This document shows positions 24,361 through 35,507 of a stretch of DNA of 64,000 nucleotides, one piece after another. The notes beneath the pieces are model-generated. The model searched no databases. It saw only the letters and a program-made list of their open reading frames with translations, and was not told where the DNA came from. The translations under genes were made by a program, and so were the position numbers. Position 1 is the stretch's first letter. Every line of letters starts with the position of its first letter. The stretch comes from Tricholoma matsutake (taxonomy: Eukaryota > Basidiomycota > Agaricomycetes > Agaricales > Tricholomataceae): positions 9,796,001 to 9,860,000 of the forward strand of contig AP026544.2 of assembly GCA_026075535.2 (NCBI GenBank). The letters run 5' to 3'.

Positions 24361-24364
24361 TTAA

Positions 24365-24631
24365 TGTTGAAATTAATTACCAATATTGTTACATGTTGCA
24401 TATGCATATTCTCCCACATTAATTACCAATATTGTTACATGTTTCATATGCATATTCCTCTGAGTCATGTGATATCCTTATTGTTATGTATATAAGGAGA
24501 ACCTGTACCATAGTAGGAATACAGTGTTCTTACCTCTACTAACCCTAGCTGTAAGTCTAACTAAACCTCAGGTAGGTTGTAAGGAATGTGTTGTCTCTTC
24601 TGCTGTGCAGTGTATATAGTCTGCTCCAACA
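24365..24631 (+). repeat. 5' LTR of the old Copia element
   Basis: It begins TGTTGAAATTAATTACC and ends CTGCTCCAACA. It contains two copies of TTAATTACCAATATTGTTACATG in the U3 part and TATATAAGGAGAACC before the R region. It matches the young LTR well from GTCATGTGA onward, but the U3 repeats differ. Confidence 0.9.
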
Positions 24632-24643
24632 GGTTATGGGCCC
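24632..24643 (+). promoter_or_regulatory. Primer binding site, half-tRNA (initiator Met) type
   Basis: GGTTATGGGCCC directly follows the LTR. It is complementary to the anticodon stem-loop of eukaryotic initiator tRNA-Met (GGGCCCATAACC), not to a tRNA 3' end. This is the half-tRNA priming known from Drosophila copia. Confidence 0.8.
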
Positions 24644-24882
24644 TGCTGGGCACATCACAAATGCACCTTAACTGGCTGTGAACGATGTTGACTTCATAGT
24701 CTCCAAATTATAACCTTGTGCTCTTCATGAGCTGCATTGTGCTCCCTGCAAGCTGCACATATAACCTAGGTTGACTAGGGTTACACACTCTGAAGGAGTG
24801 TTTTCTCCTGAGATTGTTAAAATGTGTTTTATTGAGTAAAAGACTGATTGAGCGCTTTTAACAGCTGCCACCACAGATCATA

Positions 24883-27800
24883 TCTTCAACTCTTGAAAAA
24901 CTTGTACAAACTTTTGATGGATCCAATTACATTCAATGGGCTGACTCAATGAAGGTGTGGCTCAGGTCTCAGGGCCTCTGGCAGATAACTAGCAGGGTGG
25001 AAATCAAACCACCTCTGGTGCCTCCTTTGATGGCAATGAATGCTACTCTCATAGCGGATGCTACTGCCAAGCTCCAGACCTGGAGCAACAAAAATGACCA
25101 GGCTATTGGAAGCCTAGTGCTCCACCTGGCCCCCTCCATTCAGCAGTGTGCCAACACCAAGGACACTGCTGAGGAGGTGTGGGACCTCATTCACACCAAT
25201 TATGGTGTCAATGGCCCCTCCCAAGTCTTTGTGGACTTTAGGTCTGCAATAGCGATCAAAATCCCAGCTGCAAACCCAGCACCAGAGATTGCTAAGATGG
25301 CTGACAAATTCAAGCACCTCACAGCTGCCAACGTCGTCATCCCTGAGCTAGTACAGGCAATGATCCTACTTGCTGCCATGCCATGTGAGTATGATTCATT
25401 ATCTGCCACAGTCCTTAACACGACCGCTACTAGCATCTTGACATTTAAACATGTCAAGGACTCCATTGTCACTGAAGCCTCTAGGCGCATGGCAGTTGGA
25501 AAGCCCACTGGCCCACCTCAGGCCAATAAGCTTTCCACTGTCAAGCGCAAAGGGGGAAACCCCAAGTGGCAGCCCAAAGAAGGGCAAGACAACAATGGAG
25601 AGTTGTCCCAAAAGCATGGACGACATGGGAACAAAAAGACTAAGGAGGATAAGCCCAAAGAGAAGCATACCCACCTCGCCTCCAGTGCCTTTACCACCAT
25701 AAATGGTAATGGCACCATCATACTGCTGATGCTGCTCATTCAGCGCATCAAACAGTGTGACCACACTCCCACAAGGGACCCTCGCCACCGACTGCCTGCA
25801 CAGGCATATATGGGCATGGCCTCTACCTCTCATTTGGTTTACACCAAATATCAGCAAGCTCAAGACACCCTCAAGCAAATGCAACTTCCATGCAGCATGA
25901 AAAATCTGCGACTGCTGGAAGAGCACCTGACAGTGCAAGAAGGCAAGAGAAGGAGGATCGAACTGGAAGAACCTAGGATCATGGAGGTCAAAGACAATAC
26001 TGTCTCCCTTGGATCAGAGCCTCCGGTTTCTGATGAAGAAGTGTGGAAAGCTGTCGATGAGATGCTCATCAATGAACCACTTGAAACAGGAGGATATGAT
26101 GACAGGTCAGTCCTTTTCCCTGCTGCAAGCACTAAGATTAATATTCCAATGATTACAGTGAACTTTTCATGTGAAATCTTACCGCTATTAAATGTATCAT
26201 GGAACTATTTAGATCTCAATATATGTGTTATGTGTGCAAATGGAAATTGTAAGAAAGGTGCCAACTGGATCATGGATTCAGGCGCATCAAAGCACAACAG
26301 CCACAGGTACTACTCATATAGTAGGAAAAGGAGCAGTCTTCATTAGACATCAGGTAGTATGTCATGGGAACTCAGAGACACGTGAAATGTGATTATACCC
26401 CGTCTACTACATACCCGACTGTAATACTTGACTACTGTCAATGGGTGTCTTTTTACAAGACAGAAGTGATGTGCATGGTTCCTCTGCACACATTTCATTT
26501 TTCTAGAAAGGAAACCCAATAATGGATTGTGTCCCTCTTAGGAGACACGACACGATCTATTGGGCTTGGACTCATATATTGAGCACCAAGAGGATCAATG
26601 TCATGACCATGTATGTTGCTGACTACTTGACTTGGCATAAGCGACTTGGACACCCATCCAAAGAGGCGCTAGGGAAAATGCCTAACAGCACCATAAAATT
26701 TCCCAAGGAATTTAATTATTCCTAAAGACAAAATTATATGTCCAGGGTGCACTGAAGGGAAAATGACATCAAAATCTTTTCCCAAATCAAATTCACGCAC
26801 AGAGAAATCCTTTGAATTAATACATTCCAATCTAAAGGAACTCCCAGTACTATCGTACCACAAACATAAATACTTTATTGTATTTCTGGATGACAAAACA
26901 TCACATATCTGGGTCCAGTGCCTTAGAAAGAAGTCTGATGTTGCTGCAGCAATTAGACAATTTCAGGCAATGGCTTTGACCCAGTATGGCACTACAATCA
27001 AGCACTGGCATGTTGATCCAGGGGGGGAGTTCAAAGATTGTGAGCTACAAAATATGCTCAAGACTTTCAGCATCAAAATAGAGATGTCCACACCCCATGT
27101 TCACCAACAGAATGGGTGCGCAGAGCATGCCATAAGGACAATAATGGAAAAGTCACAAAGCCTGTGATTTACTGCTTGTCTACCACAATCATGGTGGGAA
27201 TTTTGCATTGAACATGCAACACACCTATACAACTGAACCCCAATAAGGTGCCTGAAATGGCTGACACCTTTTGAGGACCTGAATAAAGTCCGCCCAGATC
27301 TAAATGATCTGAAGGTCTTTGGTTGTGGTGCTTACATCTATCTACCCAAGGAGAAATGTCCAACCACATTAGCTCCTCAATTGGAGTTAATGACGTACCT
27401 TGGATTAGAAGATAGCATTAAAGCATACCATTTCATGCGACTGAGTGGCACAATATTCATTGGTGCTACAGCACTATTTGATGAAATGTTGTTCCCATGC
27501 TGTCCTGGAGCTAAAACTCCTACCAAGACAGACCTTGGTGATTTTCCACCTCCAGAACCAGAAGATGATGACCACTCATCTGGAATGGATGGCAATGATT
27601 CTATACTGCCACAAAATCCACCCCTGTAAGGGGACTAGGGGGTGCTCTGTGTGTTTCTCCTATTTTTTACATTCATTCTATATTTTTCCTCACTTCATTT
27701 CCTTCTATTCTTCATTTTCTATGATTTTTTTGGATTTTATTACTAATTTCCCTCTCTATCATGTTTGTGCATGTTGACAGTTTTATATTTAGAGGCGGAG

Positions 27801-30130
27801 CACCTTTCCAACATCTACCCCTTGGTATGACATCATTCAGCGGCCTTGATCTGCCTATCTCCACCTTTTCTATTTTTAGGTTATTATTTGATTTTTGTCA
27901 TCTTCACATATACTGGGCATCAGCAAAGGGATCCTTAGAGTTTTCTCTTTGGATTTCCCTTTGCTAGGTGCACCCCCAAGTCCTGTAATATGTAGCATAA
28001 TTTTAACTTCAGATTTCCCTTTGCTAGAGGCTGAGGTTGCCCTTATAGCCCCTTCCTCTGTCATCAGAAAAAGATGATGATGATGATGTACCAAGCGAGC
28101 AAAAGGTGCATGACGATGCAACTGACACTCCTCCTCTGCCACCTCCAGTAACCACTGAGGACTTTTGTCCAAGACATGATGATCAACAGGAATGGCAGCA
28201 ATTGCCCTGTCAATCAGGCAGGCAGAGGAACATCCCAAACTGTCCTGGGCCAGGATGGTCAGGACTCCTGGCAATACCTATGGAGAGAAGCGACTCCCCT
28301 CTGACATAGAGAGAGACATTGCACGTGATCAATATTGGAAGAAATCTGTGTCAAGATTCAGATCATAACTGAACATGACCACAATCTCAACAGCAAGAAC
28401 CAGTTGCTGGACTGAGTTCAGCACCCCACAAGAGTGTGCCCAATTCCAATAATCAAGAACATGATCACCCAATGGGGGAACTGGACAAAGCAGGTTATAT
28501 TCAAAAGATAACCAAGGAAGGTGGAGATAAGCTTATTCACTGGCTGTTGTCAAAAGCAGTCACACCATCAAGCAAAATAAGCCAAGTTCCAAACCAATTT
28601 CACAATATTGCACGCCTACCATGGCAGCAGCAACTTGAGTGGAAACAGGCTTGTCACGAAGAATTAGAGGCTCTTCACAAGTGACAAGTCTATGACATTG
28701 TCGAGCTTCCACATGATCAAAAAATGATCAAAAATAGATGGGTTTTCTCCATGAAATTGGACAGAAGAAAATGAGCCAGACTCATGGCCAAAGGCTTTTC
28801 ACAAGTTGAAGGCATTGACTTTGATGAGATTTTCTCACCAGTAGTCCACTACGAGACTGTACACCTCATGTTTGCACTTGCATCTCTAGAAGGCATGTAT
28901 ATGACCAGTCTAGATGTAAAAACCGCATTTTTATACAGCAAACTAGATGAGGAGATCTATATGGATCAACCTGAGGGTTTCAGACTTGAGGGAAAAGAGC
29001 ACAAAGTAATGTGCTTATGCCAAGCATTGTATGGCCTTAAACAGGCCTTATTAGCATGGTGGAAAGAGCTAGAGGCATTTATGCTCACCATTAGGTTCGT
29101 GTGCACCAGCTCCAATGCCTGCATTTTCATACACAAGGATCCTAAGACAGGCAGCATTGTTATTGCACTGGTCTATGTTGATGATGGCTTGTTCATGGGG
29201 AAGAACAAGAAACTTGTGGATGAAAAGAAGAATGCTTGTCTAAAGCATTGGGAGTGCCATAGTACTGAAAAAGTCATGGAATTCTTAGGCATGTGCATCA
29301 CCCAGACCACAAATAAAGTCAAACTCAATCAAACTGAATATCTCATCAAAGTGCTCAAGAGGTTCAAGATGACAAATGCCAAAGTTGCCCCCACTCCACT
29401 CCCGACTGGTTACAAACCATCAGAAAACATAGTGATGCCAAATGCAGCACTTAGATCAAAATATCAGTCTGTGATCGGATCTTTATTGTATCTGATGCTC
29501 AGAACACGACCTGATATCACTTACACAGTAATCAAAATGTTGCAATTCTCAGCTAATCCTAGCCAAGAACATCTAGATAAAGTGATGTACATCATGCGCT
29601 ATCTGGTGGGAACCCAGAAATATAACATTGTCTACAATGGAGAGAAATCCAAAGGGCTACAGGCCTTCACAGACTCTGATTGGGCAGCTGACACTGTCAA
29701 GCACCAATCTACAATGGGTTACTTTGCTACTCTAGCAAGTGGCATTGTGTGCTGGCAGTCCCATTTACAAAAAACTGTAGCACTGTCATCCACAGAAGCT
29801 GAATATATGGCTCTCTCTGACACTTGTCAGCAGATAGCGTGGATAGAGTCCTTATTCCAGGAACTTGGATATATACTGAAGCGGATACCAATCTGTGCTG
29901 ATAATCAGGGATCCATCTTTATCGGATCAAATCCAGTTCAGGAAAGAAGGACCAAACATATAGACATTCACTACCACTATACCTGCGAATGCATAGAAAA
30001 TGACAAAGTCACAGTCATTTTCATTCCTGGAAGTGATAATCCAGCTGACATGTTCACAAAGAACCTTGGCACCATCCTATTCAGGAAATTTAGAGACTCT
30101 CTCGGAATTACTTTTGAGGTTCAAACTTAG
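24883..30130 (+). pseudogene. Degraded Copia Gag-Pol
   Basis: Compared with the intact copy, the start ATG has become ATA at about 24883. Gag is readable to about 26280. The protease motif DSGAS is followed by a deletion of roughly 70 bases, then stops and shifts break the integrase (readable blocks include HKRLGHPSKEALG and DPGGEFKD). A 423-bp insertion splits the linker. The reverse transcriptase and RNase H (28784-30130) are open for 448 codons and keep YVDD (about 29175) and the SSTEAEYMALSD block. Replacements such as Arg to His/Cys/Gln, Ser to Leu and Ala to Val are mostly CpG transitions. The copy cannot make a full polyprotein. Confidence 0.95.
27625..28047 (+). mobile_element. 423-bp non-autonomous insertion, probable solo LTR
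   Basis: The element starts TGTAAGGGGACTAGG and ends TTGCCCTTATA. The ends form an inverted pair, TGTAAGGG against CCCTTATA. It interrupts the Copia linker at GCCCC. The right copy is intact (28048-28052) and the left reads ACCCC (27620-27624), a CpG change. The interior has pyrimidine tracts and two copies of TTTCCCTTTGCTAG. A second copy sits at 44807-45193. TG..CA-like ends and 5-bp duplications fit a solo LTR; a MITE is the alternative. Confidence 0.8.
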
Positions 30131-30150
30131 CTGCTTAAAGCGCTGTACAG

Positions 30151-30160
30151 TTTGAGGGGG
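30151..30160 (+). promoter_or_regulatory. Polypurine tract of the old Copia
   Basis: GAGGGGGG lies just before the 3' LTR and primes plus-strand DNA synthesis in LTR elements. The first TG of the LTR is damaged here (GGGGGTTGAAATT instead of the young copy's GGTGTTGAAATT). Confidence 0.75.
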
Positions 30161-30421
30161 GTTGAAATTAATTAATTACCAATATTGTTACATGTTGCAT
30201 ATGCATATTCTCCCACATTAATGTTACATGTTTCATATGCATATTCCTCTGGAGTCATGTGATATCCTTATTATTATGTATATAAGGAGAACCTGTACCA
30301 TAGTAGGAATCCAGTGTTCTTACCTCTGCTAACCCTAGCTGTAAGTCTAACTAAACCCCAGGTAGGTTGCAAGGAACATGTTGTCTCTTCTGCTGTGCAG
30401 CATATATAGTCTCCTCCAACA
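30160..30421 (+). repeat. 3' LTR of the old Copia element
   Basis: It matches the 5' LTR (24365-24631) with small indels. Its terminal TG is damaged, and it lacks part of one TTACCAATATTG repeat. It ends CCTCCAACA before the duplicated target GTTAA. Confidence 0.9.
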
Positions 30422-30426
30422 GTTAA

Positions 30427-30700
30427 TTGTTGATCAAATCTGTCTAGTCATACCAGATCCCTGTCATTCACTGCAATTCTGTCAGAAAAAGTGTCAGCAG
30501 CTGACCCATTGTCATCTGTGTTGAATGATGTTTTAAGGCTAGATAAAATCTTATCTACTGATGGCGGAGTGTTAATCATTGATCAAATCTGTCTAGCCGA
30601 TTTCCAGATGGACTATTCTAACTGGTCCAGCATGAGCAGGGTTTTTTTCAGGTTTTGTTACAATAAATCACTTGGTGTATTGTAAAGGGTAGTACTACGA
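30427..30700. repeat. Right flank and unoccupied paralogue of the Copia target
   Basis: Sequence at 30534-30599 (TTTTAAGGCTAGATAAAATC..GGAGTGTTAATCATTGATCAAATCTGTCTAG) matches the joined left flank (about 24330-24364) and right flank (30427-30447) of the Copia element without any insertion. It is a tandem copy of the target locus. Confidence 0.8.
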
Positions 30701-31329
30701 AGGCATACTAATGATTGACAGAGCCTACAACAGCAAATCATTGCTTATCGATGCCTATCAACGTCATTTTCACCTTGGTAAAAAAGAATTTCGGCCTCCG
30801 GCAGGACCCCCCCCCCTTACGTCTGGTTTGGGATTCCCGTCCCGACACCCCCTTGGGCATGCCGGTTTGACATACCAGCAACACACCAGTCGATCTGATT
30901 CCAGGCCTGCCTCTAGTTGGAGTAAAACCATTGTGACCTTCCTCAAATTGATGTTCTGGGATGGAATATCTCTCACTTGCTCGAGGTCCTAGTACCTATC
31001 AAAGATTCATCCACCCACAAAATCCTGGAACACGGGCTTGCTAAGTACTATCAAGCAGTATATCATATACTATATGGTGTGTTCTGCAGATTTATTATAT
31101 TTCGTCACCTGATTCAACCCACTAAATAAATGAGCTAGTATACAATCCAAAAGTTCGTGTGTTTTGCTCGTCGATAAGAGAACCATCATCCCCGGTCCCG
31201 GCGTCAATATATAGACTTTAAGTGCTGACAAACTGATAATAATATTTAATGGATATTCTGGCACGACGCTCAAGTTGGACTCGCCTTCCTGGAAACCTCC
31301 TGGGAGTGCTCTCCCCTACTCCGTCCCAC
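30701..31329. other. Intergenic, transition into the gene island
   Basis: No gene is seen. A C9 run lies near 30809-30817, in a GC-richer patch. CpG frequency rises from here to the right. Confidence 0.35.
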
Positions 31330-32034
31330 CTATCTGTCAGTCCTATCCCGCTCACATGCTATGCGCCTCGCTTCCTTCGTTTCATAGCCAGGTATGAAAT
31401 ATTCATATCCTCCATACTGGTCGTACATTTCAAAATCCTCCAAAAGGCCGGCAGTGCATGCATAGGGCAACAGTACATCATAAGGACCCGTGTCTGCAAA
31501 CGAAGATGTACGTTTCCTATCGAGGGCATGGAAATCCAGCTTAAGACCGCTTTCGCGACAATATCGTTCGATGTACGATATCCCCTGATTTGTGGTCTTG
31601 ATCAACATCCTTGTCGTGGACAATGCATGTTCCATCTCTGAACAACTGGCCAACACGTATCTGTAGCTGATTCGAATGTGAAATAGCAGTTCTTCGATGC
31701 ATAGAATTTCGCGGAGGTCTAAGAGGCGCAAATATTGTTGTTCAATGTATCGAGCAGAGGTGAAAAAATGGTCGAACTACAATCCGTTGTGACATGAATG
31801 ACAGTCGATATAGAATAACAGATGCAATACACTTACGAGTGGATAAAGCACCGGGTGCGGGATGAACGACAGGATGTTGGCGGTGCTAGAATTGATGCTA
31901 GGACCGCTACGCGACAGCAGTGAAGCAGAGGGTTTGAGGCACGTTGAGACTATCAGCGGTGGATGCTGTTTCTCGACAGATCCCCCTGACTGGTTTGACG
32001 TTGGAATAGTGAGTCTCACTGTGATGGTTCCCAT
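31330..32034 (-). CDS. Two-exon hypothetical protein (214 aa)
   Basis: Exon 1 is 32034-31837 (66 codons) and exon 2 is 31776-31330 (148 codons plus TGA). The 60-nt intron 31836-31777 has a GTAAGT donor and GTAG acceptor, phase 0. The start ATG follows CTATATATGGG directly, so the leader would be very short or extend through another exon upstream. The N-terminal third is polar and Ser-rich (SRSGPSINSSTAN). The rest is a mixed alpha/beta-looking sequence with many Tyr, Cys and Arg residues (ISYIERYCRESG, YDQYGGYEYF). I see no signal peptide, membrane helix or catalytic motif and do not recognise the family. Good splicing, full frame and normal CpG argue for a live gene. Confidence 0.6.
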
Positions 32035-34260
32035 ATATAGATCTTCGGGAGATGGTCAGTGTAAGTAGATGAGACGGAAAGAAGCGGTGCAGTGCTTCGT
32101 CGTGACGGTGGTCTTATAGACTTGTCTATACGGAGGTATTTTTAGCATGATCACCGATTATTACTCCATCGTCGATAGTTCTAGTGAAGATGAAAGAAAT
32201 TCCAAAACGTTCCAATTCTCGCAATCAATTGAATTCCGGTTCAGCTGGTATTTTACCAAGAAAAACTGAAGCCCTTTAGAGCCTCTTTAGACGGATGTGT
32301 AATATGTGATATGTATACTGGCCCACAATGATCGATCGATCGATCAGCAGCACGTAATGATCGCCGCCAGTTTGAAAATGTGACTTTGCTGTTATGGCAC
32401 CAGATAAATCAGGATGAAATAACATTGCGAACCTACATTACCAGGGAAAAACAGTTCGGTGCAGTGGCGTACAGCGTAGTCAAAAATCGGAGTTGCTGTG
32501 CCACTAAACTCTCCTCCCGGGCCGGAGTCCCAGCGCCATCATCGTCGAGCGAATTTTGATTACGCAAGTTAGCAGGCGCCTGTACTTGTGAACCTGCCGG
32601 AACTAAAGTGCCTCAAGACGACACAAAATGTCACAAATAAGCAATCAACCATGTCTTCGAAATGATGGAGGAGCAGAAATCAGCAATGTATGGATTTAAT
32701 AAGGCACCTGGTCAGAAGACGTGGTTGGCCAGCTCCTGAACCCACAACAATGAAGCGCCTCATGGGGGGCTGGTGTTGTAGCCACAAATAAAAGTTCTAG
32801 AATGACAGCAAAATTCACTGTTGTGAGCACGGGAAAATGGTTCCTTCGAAAACCCGAAGAGTACAGGGTCATATCAGAGACCGAAATCACCGAATTGTAA
32901 TTAAGTACGGCTGGTGTGGGCTGTGGTGTTGGAAACCATCAGAAACGCTACGTAGGTGGACAACTTGGGGTTCATTCATTTGAATAATCAGTTCGCTGAA
33001 AATGTATTGCTTCTGCGTACCTGAATAGGCGCACGTAGTCACAGGAACAGAAATCGCTGGCGAGTTTCAACATGATGATGCTGGGAAGTGCCTGATAAAA
33101 AACATAACTCTCAGTTCATAGCATCTACCTATCCTCATGCACAGGGTTACAAACCTGCTGTTGGCTTCCTAGACTTACGTTTGCCAATAGCATCCGCAGG
33201 AGCAGCCATCAAGACGGAAGGAACAGACCCCAAATTGCAGATGATCTCGTCGGAATTGAAGCGACCAAAGGGATGAAAAATGTTATGAAAAGTACGAGGA
33301 TCATGTTGACATGTTGAGTCCCAGTTGGGGGTGGGCTATGCCGAATATCACTGACGAGTAGTTGCAGGCATATCTCCGATTGCTTACCAGACTTGTGTCC
33401 GAGACCTGCGGCTCATGGCCAAACGCATACCTCCATCAGCAAGCTGGAAGTATCTTTATGTTAGTCATCTAAAATGAATCACAATCCCAAGGGCAGGAAT
33501 GTGGTTAGAGCGCTAGCGAACTGCACTTGGCGATGTATGTTACCAGTTCGCCGTTCATATCAGTGCTGGCAACCAGAAGCACGGAGATCGGAAGATAACG
33601 AGCAAAGTGAAGCAGTCACAGGAAGAAATGAAAGAAAAGGGGAAGGCGTACGCAATATTACGACAGTGACGGTGAAGTTTTGCTACATTGACAAGATCTC
33701 ACTTAACGACATAGGAAATTTCGAAGGAATGTGATTGTTTCAGGTCGGCAGGAAAATGAGAAGAGGATAGAAGATAGAATGTTCTTGGACAGACGAAATG
33801 AGGCCTGGATTACGCGATTGAAGTATAGGTCCCTTGAGTGAAAATTCAAAGCAACTTGAACGATTGTCAATGAATGTCATGTACCATACACCGACTGTAA
33901 CAAAACGGGCTTGTGAGGGGTGGAAAGTCGTCTGGGGTGACTTAGCAAACGATCGACGAGGTTCTTTCTCTAGGTGTTATTGTCTTGGGTGATGTCCATT
34001 CTAGACGAAGACAACATTGAGAGGCAGCAAGGACCGATATTCGGTTCCCGCTCGATTACGGGTAGTTTGGGCATCGTTCGCCGCTTCCAGAGCACTAGTC
34101 CACGAGGCACAGAACATGGCAATTGCCATGCTCATCTGATAGAAAATGGAAGGATCGGACTGATCAGGTTGAGTATATGAATTCTTTGATGTTCCCATGA
34201 TGGGCGACTCGAATGTGACCTCCGTTACTATGTGACGCGTCCACTGGCACTGAAAACACC
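32035..34260. other. Probable remains of an intron-rich membrane-protein gene (minus) and intergenic sequence
   Basis: On the minus strand several short hydrophobic open segments with plausible splice sites occur. One at about 33290-33170 (ILVLFITFFIPLVA) ends at a GTAAGT donor; one is at about 33092-33025 (ALPSIIMLKLASDF); one is at 32890-32696 (TTVNFAVILELLFVATT). They look like parts of the multipass membrane proteins that agarics carry in many copies, but a TGA interrupts the first and I could not build a full model. The rest is intergenic. A short GATC repeat (GATCGATCGATCGATC) lies at about 32331-32346. Confidence 0.3.
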
Positions 34261-35507
34261 ATGGATGTGGCTAAGGCATTTGTTTTCATTGTGTTCACCT
34301 CGTATTTCCTTCTTATCGGCGTCCTTTTCTGGATCATCCTGCGAAGCTTGCCGTTGCCACATCCTTCGACTAGCAAGCTAAAAACATGGGTATTCTTAGG
34401 ACTCACGATAGGTTCCCTTTTGCACACATGGTTCTGTACGTTTTATTTCTTCGTCCTGATGTGAGATACATGCAGAGTTTCTAACGACTTTATCCTGCAG
34501 ACATGTTTAATTTCATGCTTGTACGCATATCTAAATATTTTCGCTAGGTACCTATCGTTGAGAGTCTATAATTTAGTGGAGCTTCCGTAACTATGAAGCA
34601 GAAAGCCCTACATCTATAAACGCAGCATCTACTGACCGCCTTACATCCTGGCTCCTTCACACGTCTCTATTCAGGCAAGCATGGGCTGCTGTATGTTTCG
34701 GTCCATTCAACTGGTGGTGGAGCGAGCAGTTGTGCTTGTACACAGCAGGTGCATGGACAGTATTATTAGCTACGGAAGGTGTGTTAGCATTTCGTTTTCT
34801 GTCTTACTTCCGAAGCTGATAAATGGCTAGGAAAATCTAATCGCATCAAACACCTATGGGCATACATGCTTCTTGGCCAACTTGTTGCTATCTCTGTCGC
34901 CTCTAATCTGTTTTATCTTGCGCTGTTCCTTTCTTCTTCTACTTTGCCACCTTCGTCACGACACCCCAACTTTCCTTTAAAGACCGCCCCGCTATCTGTT
35001 GTGCTTCCTGTACTGACATCTCTGCTCATAATTGCCGTTCTGCCATTCACCAACGAACGCACCTTCCTTCCCAATCTTCTTCTCATGCACGGGCTGCTCG
35101 TTGTTCCCCTATTTCCTTCGAGCTACACCGCCACATCCACCCGCTTCTCCATCAATATCCGCACTTTATACATCTTAATCACAGTCATCGCCCTCGCCCT
35201 TCGTACGAAAACTATTCAATTTGCCCTGGGTTCTCTCCCACCAACGTCCGGCGTGGCAGACCTATCGCGTGTTTTCAATATGGCTGTGCATGATACCCTT
35301 TATTCACATCCAGCACAATCCTCGATCGGCTGGGACGTCGTATGGACTACTGGTTCTCTTGTTGTATGGATGTTCATTGGCACGTCGCGCCGGTCATTAT
35401 CCGATATTTTGGTTACGCTTGTCGGGATTCCTATGGATGGCGTCGGAGCAGTTGCTCCTTGGCTATTTCGTAAGGGTATTAAAACGACTGAGACCAAGCA
35501 AGCATAG
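34261..35507 (+). CDS. Polytopic membrane protein, four exons (357 aa)
   Basis: The exons are 34261-34435, 34501-34520, 34577-34778 and 34831-35507. The introns are 65, 56 and 52 nt, all GT..AG, and the frames join exactly. Exon 2 is only 20 nt. The start is ATG 34261 (MDVAKAFVFIVF), opening directly into a membrane helix (about residues 5-27). Further helices are visible near 42-58, 98-128 (around GPFNWWWSEQLCLY), 142-163, 185-200, 213-230, 245-260 and 300-318. A Trp-rich NWWW motif and Arg/Lys-rich loops are the main marks. The protein resembles unnamed conserved basidiomycete membrane proteins. I see no catalytic motif, so transport or scaffold roles are guesses. Regulation is not visible. 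Confidence 0.85.

Larger units (their letters stand above)
24365..30421 (+). mobile_element. Copia (Ty1-type) LTR retrotransposon, old and decayed, structurally complete
   Basis: The element has a 5' LTR, a tRNA primer site, a degraded gag-pol, a polypurine tract and a 3' LTR. It is flanked by the 5-bp target duplication GTTAA (24360-24364 and 30422-30426). It is the same family as the young copy at 49880-55637, and most differences between them are CpG to TpG or CpA. A 423-bp element (27625-28047) is inserted within its pol region. A related unoccupied site lies at 30530-30600. Confidence 0.95.

Noticed and set aside
24365..30421. Classical RIP (CpA to TpA) as the cause of decay
   Set aside because: CpA sites are common and often arise from CpG loss here. 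The changes follow CpG, as in methylation-driven deamination.
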